Shown: positions 26,595 to 36,372, counted from the stretch's first letter. The stretch is DNA of 64,000 nt from Metasolibacillus sp. (GCF_025291715.1 NZ_JAMBIZ010000011.1:39456-103455), one strand, 5' to 3'. Program-made: numbers and translations. Notes: generated by a model from the sequence alone, not told the origin.

Positions 26595-28115
26595 TTAGAA
26601 GAAGCCTGCTCGATTCGGGTCATAGCTCACTAATAAGTTTTTCGTTTGCTGGTAGTGACTTAACATCATTTTATGGTTTTCTCGTCCAATACCTGACATT
26701 TTATAACCACCAAATGCCGCATGTGCTGGATATTGGTGATAGCAGTTCGTCCAAACACGCCCCGCTTGGATGCCACGACCGAAACGATATGCCGTATTCA
26801 TATCACGTGTCCAAATACCTGAGCCTAAACCATATAATGTGTCATTGGCTATTTCTAGCGCCTCTTCCTTCGTTTTAAATGTCGTAACAGCTACAACCGG
26901 TCCGAAAATCTCCTCTTGGAAAATGCGCATTTTGTTATCGCCTTTAAACACAGTTGGCTGAATATAATAGCCATCTGTAAAGTCAGCGTCTAACTCATTA
27001 CGTTCGCCACCAATTAGACATTCCGCACCTTCTTGCTTCCCAATATCTAAGTAAGAAAGGATTTTTTCCATCTGCTCTATAGAGGCTTGTGCGCCCATCA
27101 TCGTATTCGGGTCGAGCGGATTACCTGTTTTAATCGCCTCTACACGCTTCAATACACGCTCCATAAATGGCTCATAAATCGACTCCTGAATTAAGGCACG
27201 TGATGGACATGTACATACTTCGCCTTGGTTTAATGCGAACATAACAAAGCCTTCAACTGCCTTATCTAAAAATTCATCATCCTGCGCCATAATATCCTCG
27301 AAGAAAATATTCGGTGATTTTCCACCCAATTCAAGCGTTACAGGAATAATATTTTGCGATGCATATTGCATAATTAAACGTCCCGTTGTCGTTTCACCTG
27401 TAAAGGCAATTTTGCCAATGCGTGTGCTTGATGCAAGTGGCTTCCCTGCTTCTAAGCCGAAACCGTTTACAATATTCACTACGCCTGGTGGTAATAAGTC
27501 TTCAATCAATTCCATCACTACTAAAATGGATACTGGCGTTTGCTCCGCTGGCTTTAATACAACACAGTTCCCAGCTGCAAGTGCAGGCGCAAGCTTCCAT
27601 GTCGCCATTAAAATTGGGAAATTCCAAGGGATAATTTGTCCTACTACACCTATTGGCTCATGGAAATGATAAGCGACTGTATTGTTATCAATTTGGCTTA
27701 ATGAGCCTTCCTGTGCCCGAATAACGCCTGCAAAATAACGGAAATGGTCAATTGCTAACGGAATATCTGCATTTAACGTTTCACGTACAGCTTTCCCATT
27801 CTCCCAAGTCTCAGCTACTGCCAGCATTTCAAGATTTGCTTCCATACGGTCAGCTATTTTCAATAAAATATTGCTGCGCTCTGTTGGCGATGTGCTTCCC
27901 CATGCATCTTTTGCCGCATGTGCTGCATCAAGCGCTAGCTCAATATCCTCTTCTGTAGAACGTGCCACCTGTGTGAATACCTTGCCTGTTACAGGTGTTG
28001 GATTATCGAAATATTGCCCTTTCGTAGGTGGTGTCCATTTGCCTCCAATATAGTTGTCATAACGTTCTTTAAAATGAATTAATGCCCCTTCTGTGTTCGG
28101 AAATGCATATACCAT
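26595..28115 (-). CDS. NAD(P)-dependent aldehyde dehydrogenase (acetaldehyde type, AldA/ExaC-like)
   Basis: The 506-residue enzyme oxidises an aldehyde, probably acetaldehyde or a similar short aldehyde, to the acid. Seen: [20 protein letters not shown] (Asn of the oxyanion hole), [14 protein letters not shown] with general-base Glu, and [15 protein letters not shown] with catalytic Cys; cofactor motif [12 protein letters not shown]. Pairing with DUF779 supports the ExaC/AldB-like subgroup. AAGGAGAGAG precedes the ATG. Confidence 0.92.
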   Translation of the reverse strand: MVYAFPNTEGALIHFKERYDNYIGGKWTPPTKGQYFDNPTPVTGKVFTQVARSTEEDIELALDAAHAAKDAWGSTSPTERSNILLKIADRMEANLEMLAVAETWENGKAVRETLNADIPLAIDHFRYFAGVIRAQEGSLSQIDNNTVAYHFHEPIGVVGQIIPWNFPILMATWKLAPALAAGNCVVLKPAEQTPVSILVVMELIEDLLPPGVVNIVNGFGLEAGKPLASSTRIGKIAFTGETTTGRLIMQYASQNIIPVTLELGGKSPNIFFEDIMAQDDEFLDKAVEGFVMFALNQGEVCTCPSRALIQESIYEPFMERVLKRVEAIKTGNPLDPNTMMGAQASIEQMEKILSYLDIGKQEGAECLIGGERNELDADFTDGYYIQPTVFKGDNKMRIFQEEIFGPVVAVTTFKTKEEALEIANDTLYGLGSGIWTRDMNTAYRFGRGIQAGRVWTNCYHQYPAHAAFGGYKMSGIGRENHKMMLSHYQQTKNLLVSYDPNRAGFF

Positions 28116-28366
28116 TACATTCTCTCTCCTTCGTTATGAATATTAGAACATACCCTAAATGTTATGCTGTAGCGAGCGCTAGTAGAAAGGTAGTCTTATA
28201 TTTTATTTTGTCAGAAAAACTAGAATATTTCAATTTTTATCACTTAAATAAATTTGATTTCATTCCCTACATTTCCAATAGAAAATGTTTATATTAAGCT
28301 ACTCTATTCCTTATTTTCATTCGGATATTGTATACTTACATTATTCAAATTAAAGGATGAGAAACG

Positions 28367-29068
28367 ATGCGTATTAATAAATTTTTAGCAGAAACAGGTA
28401 CAGTATCGCGACGCGGTGCAGATAAATGGATTGAAGAAGGACGAATTACAATTAACGGAGAGCTTGCTACGATTGGTAGCCAAGTACAGGATGGTGATAT
28501 TGTTTGCGTAGATGGCAAGCCCGTTGCCAAGGAAGAGCAGCTTGTTTACATTGCGCTCAACAAGCCCGTTGGCATTACAAGCACAACCGAAAAGCATATT
28601 AAAGGCAATGTTGTTGATTTTGTTAATCACCCATTGCGCATTTTCCATATCGGCCGTTTAGATAAAGATTCAGAAGGTTTGTTATTATTAACAAATGATG
28701 GCGATATCGTCAACGAGATTTTGCGTGCTGAACACCATCACGAAAAGGAATACGTTGTGCAAGTAGATAAACCAATTACAGATAAATTTTTGCAGCAGAT
28801 GGCAGCAGGTGTCGATATTTTAGATACGACAACTTTACCTTGTCGTGTTGAAAAAATATCAAGCAATGTATTCAAAATTATTTTAGAGCAAGGCTTAAAT
28901 CGCCAAATTCGCCGCATGTGCTCAGCGCTTGGCTATTCTGTTAAGCGACTACAGCGTATTCGCATTATGAATATTCACTTAGGCAACTTAAAGGTTGGAC
29001 AGTGGCGTGATTTAACAGAGCAGGAGCGAAAGGAATTATTCAAGCATCTAAATTACAAAAAGTCGTAG
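28367..29068 (+). CDS. rluF: 23S rRNA pseudouridine(2604) synthase RluF
   Basis: The 233-residue RsuA/RluB/E/F-family pseudouridine synthase has an N-terminal S4 RNA-binding domain (residues about 1-60), the catalytic HIGRLDKDSEGLLLLTNDGD with the essential Asp, and GLNRQIRRMCSALGYSVKRL plus RIRIMNIHLG, which match RluF rather than RluB. The tail KVGQWRDLTEQERKELF also fits RluF. It starts at ATG 28367 and is followed 23 nt later by an unknown gene on the same strand. Confidence 0.92.
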   Translation: MRINKFLAETGTVSRRGADKWIEEGRITINGELATIGSQVQDGDIVCVDGKPVAKEEQLVYIALNKPVGITSTTEKHIKGNVVDFVNHPLRIFHIGRLDKDSEGLLLLTNDGDIVNEILRAEHHHEKEYVVQVDKPITDKFLQQMAAGVDILDTTTLPCRVEKISSNVFKIILEQGLNRQIRRMCSALGYSVKRLQRIRIMNIHLGNLKVGQWRDLTEQERKELFKHLNYKKS

Positions 29069-29091
29069 CACAAGTCTAGGAGGGTGAGAAT

Positions 29092-29811
29092 ATGCTCACA
29101 ATTCAACCAACACCATTACTAACAGGCGCTCGTATTAGCGGCGATTACTGGGATATTGACCAGCTCATAAATGCTATTTACCACATTACAGGCGATGCCA
29201 AGCGCTATTACGACTATCAAGGCGCTCGAGGTCGCATTTTAAACGTCTGCTATAAACTTCGGCAAGCGACAAAAGGTGAGCACCATATTGAATATATTGC
29301 AAACGGTATTAATCGCGGCATACAAATAAAGCAAAAAAAGATGATTCCTGAAAAAAATATTTATTTCAGTGTCGATATTTTATGGCCAGAACTACTTTTC
29401 ACAGCAATCACCTTAAATGACTTTATCCGTTTACACCAGGAGCTAATTGATGATGCTCAGTGGAATCAGCATATTGCAGCAGTACGCCATTTCCAAGCGC
29501 TCGTTGCAGATAATTTGCATGAATTGATTGGTGAGGAGCATTACGCAATTTTTCTACATGTGTTAAATGACAAGACAGCATGCTATTTCCGCTATGCTAC
29601 ACAGTATGTAGATGTGCTCAACCTTGAATATTTAGCTTTGTCACAGGAGGAACGGGCAGCCCATCTTTCTGCCTTTGCGATTCGTTTAGTCGTGGAGGGT
29701 GAGGACTATCAAATATTGTTAGCTCAGCTTATGCAAGCCGCAAAGGAAACAAAGCTTGCGCTACATGAGCTACAGATCTCGTTGAAATATCCAGAATTTA
29801 TTGATTGGTAG
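29092..29811 (+). CDS. Conserved hypothetical protein (DUF6904-like)
   Basis: The 239-residue soluble protein begins LTIQPTPLLTGARISGDYWD and has YHITGDAKRYYDYQGARGRI and VCYKLRQATKGEHHIEY. I recall similar sequences as an uncharacterised Bacillales family (possibly DUF6904) without a known role. It has no membrane segment. AGGAGGGTGA gives an excellent SD. It is downstream of rluF with a 23-nt gap, so cotranscription is likely. Confidence 0.75.
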   Translation: MLTIQPTPLLTGARISGDYWDIDQLINAIYHITGDAKRYYDYQGARGRILNVCYKLRQATKGEHHIEYIANGINRGIQIKQKKMIPEKNIYFSVDILWPELLFTAITLNDFIRLHQELIDDAQWNQHIAAVRHFQALVADNLHELIGEEHYAIFLHVLNDKTACYFRYATQYVDVLNLEYLALSQEERAAHLSAFAIRLVVEGEDYQILLAQLMQAAKETKLALHELQISLKYPEFIDW

Positions 29812-29833
29812 CTACGTCTTTCAAACATAAAAA

Positions 29834-29858
29834 GGGTGTCTGATCTTATCAGACACCC
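29834..29858. terminator. Bidirectional terminator between convergent hypothetical gene and livF
   Basis: An 11-bp perfect stem (29834-29844 with 29848-29858) with a 3-nt loop; A-rich on the left, so T-rich for the minus-strand liv operon. Confidence 0.8.
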
Positions 29859-29866
29859 TCCATTCA

Positions 29867-30574
29867 CTATAATCCACCGAGATAAGCTGCTTTTACCTCT
29901 TCGCTCTCCTGCAACTCTTTTGCCGAGCCAGATAATACGATTTTTCCTGTTTCTAATACATATGCTCGATGTGCTACAGACAATGCCATATGTGCGTTTT
30001 GCTCAACTAATAACACCGTCACACCTTCTTTATTTACCATCTCAATAATATTGAAAATGTTTTTTACCATTAAAGGTGCGAGCCCCATCGATGGCTCATC
30101 CATTAAAATAAGCTTTGGCTTTGCCATTAAGGCGCGTCCCATCGCGAGCATTTGCTGTTCGCCGCCTGACAGCGTGCCCGACAGCTGCTTATGACGCTCG
30201 AAAAGGCGTGGGAACAGCTCATATACGTGCTCCATGTCTTTTTTAATGCCATCTCGATCTTTACGTAAATAAGCGCCTAGCTCTAAGTTTTCCTCTACTG
30301 TCATATTTGCGAATACGCGTCGTCCCTCTGGAACATGCGAAATACCCGCCTTTACAATTGATTGTGCTGCTTTTCCATCAATTGCTGATCCTAAGTATTC
30401 AATAGAGCCTTTTTTTGGTTTAAGCAAGCCTGATATTGTTTTTAATAGCGTGCTTTTGCCTGCACCGTTTGCTCCAATTAACGTTACAATCTCACCTTCA
30501 TTTACTTCTAAGGAGATGCCCTTTAATGCTTGAATATTACCATAGTATACGTCGATATCATTGATTTTCAGCAT
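29867..30574 (-). CDS. livF: Branched-chain amino acid ABC transporter, ATP-binding protein LivF
   Basis: ATPase (235 residues) of the Liv importer. Walker A GANGAGKSTLLKTISG, signature LSGGEQQMLAMGRALM, Walker B LILMDEPSMGLAP and switch His in VLLVEQNAHMAL are all present. The ATG at 30572-30574 is chosen; it overlaps the livG stop by one base and follows GAGGAGGTAA. Longer upstream in-frame codons lie inside livG. Last gene of livJHMGF. Confidence 0.96.
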   Translation of the reverse strand: MLKINDIDVYYGNIQALKGISLEVNEGEIVTLIGANGAGKSTLLKTISGLLKPKKGSIEYLGSAIDGKAAQSIVKAGISHVPEGRRVFANMTVEENLELGAYLRKDRDGIKKDMEHVYELFPRLFERHKQLSGTLSGGEQQMLAMGRALMAKPKLILMDEPSMGLAPLMVKNIFNIIEMVNKEGVTVLLVEQNAHMALSVAHRAYVLETGKIVLSGSAKELQESEEVKAAYLGGL

Positions 30575-31347
30575 TATTCCGTTACCTCCTCTCCTAAATA
30601 TGCCTCTATTACCTTTGGATTTGAACGAATTTCTGCTGGTGGCCCTTCCGCAATAAGCTGACCATGGTCTAGCACATAAATGCGTTCGCAAATGCCCATA
30701 ACTAAGCTCATATCGTGTTCAATTAATAAAATCGTTAAATTAAATTCTTTTCGGATAAAGGCAATGAGATCCATTAATTCCTTCGTTTCTTGCGGGTTCA
30801 TCCCTGCTGCTGGCTCATCCAGTAGCAAAAGTTTTGGACCCGCCGCTAATGCACGTGCAATTTCTAAGCGACGTTGCATCCCATATGGCAAGTTTTTCGA
30901 TAGCTCATCCTTATATACGTCTAAGCCGAAAATCTTTAAAAAGGCTAGCGACTCCTGCTCCATTTTTGCCTCACCTGAAAAATGCTTTGGTAGACGGAAA
31001 ATAGAGGACAAAATATTGTGATTTGCTAAAGAGTGGTTCGCTACTTTTACATTGTCTAATACTGAGAGCTCTTTAAATAAACGAATATTTTGGAATGTAC
31101 GACTAATCCCACCGCGCGTTACTTTATATGGGTCTAGCCCTTGAATTTGCTTACCGTCAAACGTAATTGTACCTTCTGTCGGCGCATACACACCTGTTAA
31201 CATATTAAATGTCGTTGTTTTTCCCGCTCCATTCGGTCCAATTAAACCAATAAGCTCACCCTGATCCATGTACATATTAACGTTCTGTACAGCCTTTAAA
31301 CCACCAAATTGAATACCTAAACCATCTACTTTAAGAAGTGTACTCAT
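30574..31347 (-). CDS. livG: Branched-chain amino acid ABC transporter, ATP-binding protein LivG
   Basis: ATPase (257 residues) that pairs with LivF. Walker A GPNGAGKTTTFNMLTG, a Liv-type longer insert around residues 85-140, signature LPYGMQRRLEIARALA, Walker B LLLLDEPAAGMNP and the switch region ILLIEHDMSLVMGICERI. It overlaps livM by 4 nt (ATGA), so translation is coupled. Confidence 0.96.
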   Translation of the reverse strand: MSTLLKVDGLGIQFGGLKAVQNVNMYMDQGELIGLIGPNGAGKTTTFNMLTGVYAPTEGTITFDGKQIQGLDPYKVTRGGISRTFQNIRLFKELSVLDNVKVANHSLANHNILSSIFRLPKHFSGEAKMEQESLAFLKIFGLDVYKDELSKNLPYGMQRRLEIARALAAGPKLLLLDEPAAGMNPQETKELMDLIAFIRKEFNLTILLIEHDMSLVMGICERIYVLDHGQLIAEGPPAEIRSNPKVIEAYLGEEVTE

Positions 31348-32282
31348 ACTTTCGTACCTCCTCTTTTACCAAACTTAAATAAATCTGTAATTTCCTTCGT
31401 TCCTAATAACCCTGTTGGTCGGTAAAGCATCACTAAAATTAAAACAAGTGAATAAATAATCATTCGTGTTTCAGGGAAAGCCTGTAAATATGTTGAAATG
31501 AATGTTAAGAAAATGGCTGCTATCACCGCACCTGATAGACTACCTAACCCCCCAAGTACAACTAAAATTAAAATATCAAATGACTTTAAAAAGCCAAATG
31601 CTGTTGGTTGAATAATATAAAAGTTATGTGCATAAATTGCACCTGCGATTCCTGCAAAAAATGAGCCGATAGCAAACGCTGCTACTTTGTAGTAAGTCGT
31701 ATTAATACCCATCGCATCTGCCGCAATTTCGTCTTCACGAATTGAAATACACGCTCGACCATGACGGGAGTTTGTAAAGTTTGAAATGATGATAATTGTA
31801 ATAGCAACACCTATAAAGGCGGAAGTCCATGTAGATAAGTGTGTCACTTGCATACCTGCTGCTCCACCGACATAATCCACATTGACAAAAATAATACGAA
31901 TAATTTCCGCAAACCCTAGTGTCGCAATTGCTAAATAATCACCTCTTAAACGTAAAGACGGAATCCCAACGACTAATCCTGCTAGCATAGCAGCAAGTGC
32001 CCCTGCTAAAATTGCAACCGGGAACGGCATGCCTAGCTTCATCGTAAAAATAGCAGATATATAGGCACCGATTGCTAAAAACCCTGCGTGTCCAATCGAG
32101 AACTGTCCTGTTACACCAATGACAAGATGTAAGCTAACTGCTAACATAACGTTAATACACATCGTAATAAGCATATTTTGATAATGCATATTGACCATAC
32201 CGAAAGAAATGAGTGCTTGCACGACTATATAAATCACTAGTGCGATAATCGCATAGCCCCAAAAGACTTTAGACTTTTTCAT
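31344..32282 (-). CDS. livM: Branched-chain amino acid ABC transporter, permease LivM
   Basis: The 312-residue permease has about eight to ten membrane segments and family motifs GVTGQFSIGHAGFLAIGAY, SLRLRGDYLAIATLGFAEI and SIREDEIAADAMGINTTYYK (coupling helix), then LVVLGGLGSLSGAVIAAIF. It forms the membrane channel with LivH. It lies 10 nt after livH. Confidence 0.95.
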   Translation of the reverse strand: MKKSKVFWGYAIIALVIYIVVQALISFGMVNMHYQNMLITMCINVMLAVSLHLVIGVTGQFSIGHAGFLAIGAYISAIFTMKLGMPFPVAILAGALAAMLAGLVVGIPSLRLRGDYLAIATLGFAEIIRIIFVNVDYVGGAAGMQVTHLSTWTSAFIGVAITIIIISNFTNSRHGRACISIREDEIAADAMGINTTYYKVAAFAIGSFFAGIAGAIYAHNFYIIQPTAFGFLKSFDILILVVLGGLGSLSGAVIAAIFLTFISTYLQAFPETRMIIYSLVLILVMLYRPTGLLGTKEITDLFKFGKRGGTKV

Positions 32283-32292
32283 CCTCGCTCAC

Positions 32293-33168
32293 CTACACTT
32301 TCTCACGAGCATTTTTCCCGAAAATACCCGCTGGTCTTAAAATTAAAATTAAGATTAAAATAATGAATGCTGCTGCATCGCGCCACATCGAGAAGCCTAA
32401 TGCACTAACAATTGTTTCAACAACGCCAAGCACAAGACCACCAGCCATTGCACCTGGAATAATACCGATACCGCCTAACACGGCTGCCACAAAGGCCTTT
32501 AAGCCTGGTAATACACCCATTAATGGCTCAATTCGCGTATAGTAAATACCGAAAATAACACCCGCTGCACCCGCTAATGCTGAACCGATAGCAAATGTCG
32601 CCGAAATCGTATTATCTACATTAATTCCCATTAAACGTGCTGCATCAGCATCATGAGATACCGCACGCATTGCCTTCCCGATTTTTGTTCGATGCACGAT
32701 AAATTGTAATAATAGCATTAAAACGATAGATACACCTAAAATAAAAATAGATTTTGTGTCAATTTGTACACCGAAAATGTTTAATGTTGACCTTTCAAAA
32801 ATTGTTGGATATGCCTCTGGTGATGCACCACGGAAGAAAATAACCGTATACTCAATTAATAGCGAAACCCCTATCGCTGTAATCAATGCTGCAATTCGCG
32901 TTGCGTTACGAAGGCGCTTATAGGCTACCCTTTCGATAATAACTCCTATTACTGCGCATAAAATCATTGCCATTAACAATGCTGGAATAAAGTGCATATC
33001 CCATCTAGCAATCGCAAAGAAGCCAATAAATGCACCAAGCATGAAAACATCACCATGCGCAAAGTTAATCAGCTTAATAATGCCATAAACCATCGTATAG
33101 CCAAGCGCAATGAGCGCATAAATACTACCAAGTGAAATCCCATTGACGATTTGCTGTATCCATTCCAT
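32293..33168 (-). CDS. livH: Branched-chain amino acid ABC transporter, permease LivH
   Basis: The 291-residue permease has eight or so membrane segments and the motifs GISLGSIYALIALGYTMVYG, INFAHGDVFMLGAF, and AMRAVSHDADAARLMGINVD facing the ATPase. The ATG at 33166-33168 (MEWIQQIVNG) is chosen with AAGGAG 8 nt upstream; a GTG three codons earlier overlaps that SD. A terminator-like hairpin lies between it and livJ. Confidence 0.95.
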   Translation of the reverse strand: MEWIQQIVNGISLGSIYALIALGYTMVYGIIKLINFAHGDVFMLGAFIGFFAIARWDMHFIPALLMAMILCAVIGVIIERVAYKRLRNATRIAALITAIGVSLLIEYTVIFFRGASPEAYPTIFERSTLNIFGVQIDTKSIFILGVSIVLMLLLQFIVHRTKIGKAMRAVSHDADAARLMGINVDNTISATFAIGSALAGAAGVIFGIYYTRIEPLMGVLPGLKAFVAAVLGGIGIIPGAMAGGLVLGVVETIVSALGFSMWRDAAAFIILILILILRPAGIFGKNAREKV

Positions 33169-33263
33169 TTTTCTCACTCCTTCTGTCTGAATTCACTAGA
33201 ATGTTTCCCACCTTATGTAGATGGCGAAATAATTGCCCCATTAGCCAATTGACACTTAACCGG

Positions 33264-33291
33264 AAAAAAAGGGAGGCATCAGTCGCCCCCC
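33264..33291 (-). terminator. Intra-operon attenuating terminator between livJ and livH
   Basis: A 7-bp GC-rich stem (33271-33277 with 33285-33291, one G-U) and seven T on the minus strand. It should let the binding protein be made in excess over the membrane components. Confidence 0.8.
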
Positions 33292-33306
33292 TCATGTCAC
33301 TTAGAT

Positions 33307-34530
33307 TTAAGGATTCACTTTAGAGTTGAACACTTGGTTGCCGTCTTTGAATTCAAGAACTGTTGCTGATTTAACTGGGTTGTGTTTTTCATCTACTGTA
33401 AATTTACCTGTCACTAAGCTTAAATCCTTTGTTTCAGCTAATGCATTTTTAATTGCTTCGCCTGTAACATTATCACCTGCACGTTCAATTGCATCTTTTA
33501 AGTAGTACACTGTATCATAGCCTAAAGCGTGGAAAGCATTTGGTGATTGGTTATACTTCCCTTTGAACGCCTCTACAAATTTTTGAATCGTTGGATCTGG
33601 ATCTTCAGATGAATAGTGATTTGTAATATACGTATCATTTAATGCTTCATTTCCTGCTAGCTCCACTAATGTTGGTGAATCCCAACCATCTGCACCCATC
33701 AATGGTACTGTAATACCTAACTCACGAGCTTGCTTAACAATTAGCCCCACTTCTTCATAGTAGCCTGGAATGAAAATGAAATCTGGGTTTTTCCCTTTAA
33801 TGTTTGTTAATGTTGATTTGAAATCTACATCCTTCGCTACATAGGCTTGTTCAATTACAACGTTACCTCCGTTGGCTTCAATCGTTTCTTTAAACGAAGC
33901 TGCTAGGCCCTTTGCATAGTCAGATGCATTATCAGCATAAATCGCTACATTTTTTGCACCAAGCTCATTTGTTGCAAAGTTTGCCGCTACAGTTCCTTGG
34001 AATGGGTCAATAAAGCATGTACGGAATGCATATTCATTAATTGAACCATCATCGTTCTCAGTAATATTTGGCGCTGTACCAGAAGCAGTTACAACAGGAA
34101 CCTTATGCTGATTTGCTATTTGCACTGTCGCTACTGTATTTCCTGAAGTTGCTGGTCCAATCATCGCCACAACTTTTTCCTGCTCAGCTAAACGAATTGC
34201 CGCAGAAGCTGCCTCAGCATTTTCAGATTTATTATCTACTTTGATTAACTCAATTTTTTTACCATTGATGCCGCCTGCCGCATTAATTTCATCAATCGCT
34301 AATGTTGCACCATCAGCAATCGATAGACCATACGACGCTACACCACCTGATAATTCAAGGTTTGCACCAATTTTAATTGTATCGCCATCAGCGGAGTTAC
34401 CACTACCACCTGATGAGCCCCCATTTGATGAGCTTCCACCTGAATCAGCCCCACACCCTGCAAGTGCTCCAGCTAACACCGATGTAGCTAAAAATATAGA
34501 AGCGAATTTCTTTAGTTTGTAATGTTTCAT
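33307..34530 (-). CDS. livJ: Branched-chain amino acid ABC transporter, substrate-binding lipoprotein LivJ
   Basis: The 407-residue periplasmic-binding-type lipoprotein captures Leu/Ile/Val outside the membrane. A signal peptide with lipobox LAGALAGCGA (Cys near residue 26) is followed by a Gly/Ser linker, then IKIGANLELSGGVASYG, INAAGGINGKKIELI and VVTASGTAPNIT typical of the type I binding fold. The ATG at 34528-34530 is preceded by GAGGGTG. A CodY-like box overlaps its promoter. Confidence 0.95.
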   Translation of the reverse strand: MKHYKLKKFASIFLATSVLAGALAGCGADSGGSSSNGGSSGGSGNSADGDTIKIGANLELSGGVASYGLSIADGATLAIDEINAAGGINGKKIELIKVDNKSENAEAASAAIRLAEQEKVVAMIGPATSGNTVATVQIANQHKVPVVTASGTAPNITENDDGSINEYAFRTCFIDPFQGTVAANFATNELGAKNVAIYADNASDYAKGLAASFKETIEANGGNVVIEQAYVAKDVDFKSTLTNIKGKNPDFIFIPGYYEEVGLIVKQARELGITVPLMGADGWDSPTLVELAGNEALNDTYITNHYSSEDPDPTIQKFVEAFKGKYNQSPNAFHALGYDTVYYLKDAIERAGDNVTGEAIKNALAETKDLSLVTGKFTVDEKHNPVKSATVLEFKDGNQVFNSKVNP

Positions 34531-34571
34531 AATGATAAAACACCCTCTCAATAAATTTTCTAATGTTTTAG

Positions 34572-34586
34572 TATTTTCAGATAATT
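34572..34586 (-). promoter_or_regulatory. CodY-like box at the liv promoter
   Basis: On the minus strand AATTATCTGAAAATA matches the CodY consensus AATTTTCWGAAAATT at 13 of 15 positions and overlaps the -10 by three bases. Confidence 0.65.
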
Positions 34587-34612
34587 ATACATAAAACTTT
34601 TCTCCTGTACAA
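34584..34612 (-). promoter_or_regulatory. Sigma-A promoter of livJHMGF
   Basis: On the minus strand TTGTAC (34607-34612), 17 nt, TATAAT (34584-34589). Confidence 0.82.
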
Positions 34613-34721
34613 TATATTTTTAAATATTTCGAAATATCTAGTTAAATTGATTATTCAGACATTTTAAAGCTCACTATTTTACTTGATTTTTATTATTCTG
34701 TCCATACCTTTTCGGTTAGAA

Positions 34722-34760
34722 AAATAGCTTCTATGATAGCAATTACCATCATAGAAGTAA
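34722..34760 (-). terminator. Terminator after the methyltransferase gene
   Basis: A stem of about ten pairs in CTTCTATGAT/ATCATAGAAG form is followed by CTATTTTTC on the minus strand. Confidence 0.75.
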
Positions 34761-34761
34761 A

Positions 34762-35364
34762 TTAAAATAACAGAGTATATACACATATGCGTTCATTCGC
34801 ATTTGACTCACCTTTTAAGCGCACTTCTTTCAGTAAAGTAAATGGTGTTTCCTGCTCAAGGTAAAATAAATAATCAATTGCTGGATAGTATAAAATAATA
34901 TGTATATTTCTTGGGTTATATTCAAAAGAGTATAATATTTTCGCTATAACTTTACGGAAAACATCAATTGAAAAAGGGTTGAAAAAGAAAAAAACATTAT
35001 CCTCTTTTTTTACATCGTATTGCTCTGCCAGCATATGTAAAAACGTAATAGGTACTTGTTTTTTCTTTGCTTTCTCTAAATATGTTGCTTTATTATGCTG
35101 TGCCTCGATAAAAAACTTGTCATCCATCTCAATGCCAACAACAGGAATGTGGAAACGATAATGCATATAAATTGGCACGCGTCCTTTCCCACAGCCAATA
35201 TCTACAAATACTGCACACTCAGGCAGTGTATATTCTTCAAAAAGCTGTTCCAGCCCTTTGTACGGAGTAGGCTCATAGCGATGGTATTGTGCAAGTTTAG
35301 GAAAGCCGTATTGAAAGCCCGCCGTATCAATGCGCAATAATTTTTCAAAATCCTGTTCTTTCAT
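34762..35364 (-). CDS. SAM-dependent methyltransferase, class I
   Basis: The 200-residue protein has a Rossmann methyltransferase core: VFVDIGCGKGRVPIYM (motif I, residues about 56-71), VVGIEMDDKFF (motif II) and FFFFNPF in the position of motif IV. NPF resembles the N/DPPF signature of methyltransferases acting on amino groups, but the substrate cannot be told. The ATG at 35362-35364 follows GGAGGTAGTT. It may be cotranscribed with the SRPBCC gene upstream. Confidence 0.85.
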   Translation of the reverse strand: MKEQDFEKLLRIDTAGFQYGFPKLAQYHRYEPTPYKGLEQLFEEYTLPECAVFVDIGCGKGRVPIYMHYRFHIPVVGIEMDDKFFIEAQHNKATYLEKAKKKQVPITFLHMLAEQYDVKKEDNVFFFFNPFSIDVFRKVIAKILYSFEYNPRNIHIILYYPAIDYLFYLEQETPFTLLKEVRLKGESNANERICVYTLLF

Positions 35365-35425
35365 AACTACCTCCAAATCAATAGCTGCCTAGAATGAAAT
35401 ATCTCCAGACAGCTTGCTTCATTGC

Positions 35426-35863
35426 TTATTGACTTACTTCTTGTGCCATTGATTGCACAAGCGCTTCTACCGTTTTCGGTACAAAATTTTCAAGCACAGG
35501 GTTAATCATCGCAGCTAAAAAGCCTCCTGCTGTCATCGTTAAGCTGCCTATCAATGTATATTGTCCATCACTTGCTGGTTTCATCTCAAAATAGCCGCTA
35601 CCATTAATGTTGTCAGATAGCCCAACTAAATTAAACGCTAATCTCTCTTCAGCTACGCTTGCAGTTTCATCTAATTGTAATTTAACAGCCTTTTGAATAA
35701 TGCCAAAATCCCCTTGAAACACCCAAATCATTTGCTGTGCAGAGGGAAGCTCATGATGTAAATAGCCAGGGATTAATGTAGCCCAGCGCTCTTTATCTTG
35801 AGTAAAATTCCATAAGATTTCCTTCGTCACTTGAACCGTTTCTTGATGAACACTTGTTGTCAT
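35426..35863 (-). CDS. SRPBCC/CoxG-like lipid-binding fold protein
   Basis: The 145-residue protein fits the START/SRPBCC superfamily: an N-terminal helix-strand with ETVQVTKEILWNFTQDKERW, LIPGYLHHEL, beta strands, GSGYFEMKPASDGQYTLIGS and a long C-terminal helix LENFVPKTVEALVQSMA. Such proteins bind hydrophobic ligands. The ATG at 35861-35863 has GGGGGA 9 nt upstream. It lies 61 nt before the methyltransferase gene. Confidence 0.75.
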   Translation of the reverse strand: MTTSVHQETVQVTKEILWNFTQDKERWATLIPGYLHHELPSAQQMIWVFQGDFGIIQKAVKLQLDETASVAEERLAFNLVGLSDNINGSGYFEMKPASDGQYTLIGSLTMTAGGFLAAMINPVLENFVPKTVEALVQSMAQEVSQ

Positions 35864-35990
35864 ATTCCAATCCCCCAAATCCCAAAATATACTTTATATA
35901 GTAACAAATAACGCAGGCTTCAACAATGTAAGGCGAAACCTTTTCGATATTAAACCGTATGTAATAATAAATGAAATGGAGGCGTTTTAA

Positions 35991-36305
35991 GTGTTAGTCA
36001 CAACAACAAACAGCTTAGAAGGTAAAACAATTGAAACATATCATGGTATCGTAACAGGTGAAGCAATTATGGGGGCAAACGTTGTACGTGATATTTTTGC
36101 TTCTGTTACAGATATTATTGGTGGACGTAGCGGTGCGTATGAGGAGAAATTATCAGAAGGTAGACAAATCGCTATTGATGAGATGATTTCACGTGCACAG
36201 CAATTAGGGGCAAATGCTATTGTCGGTGTCGATTTAGATTTTGAAACAATTCGCGATGGTATGATGATGGTCGTTGCTACAGGCACAGCCATCACATACC
36301 GCTAA
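35991..36305 (+). CDS. YbjQ family (UPF0145) heavy-metal-binding domain protein
   Basis: The 104-residue protein matches YbjQ/UPF0145: [59 protein letters not shown] and a final [10 protein letters not shown]. These form pentameric assemblies of unclear role. The start is GTG at 35991, with GGAGG 8 nt upstream. It is followed by a terminator, so monocistronic. Confidence 0.9.
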   Translation: MLVTTTNSLEGKTIETYHGIVTGEAIMGANVVRDIFASVTDIIGGRSGAYEEKLSEGRQIAIDEMISRAQQLGANAIVGVDLDFETIRDGMMMVVATGTAITYR

Positions 36306-36312
36306 AATGCAG

Positions 36313-36372
36313 ATGGCTGAGAGGAATTAGGGGCATATCTCTACTTTCTTTTCAGCCATTATTTTATTTTTA
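36313..36372 (+). terminator. Terminator after ybjQ-like gene
   Basis: An 8-bp end stem (36313-36320 with 36352-36359) with more pairing inside is followed by a TTATTTTATTTTT tract. Confidence 0.75.
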
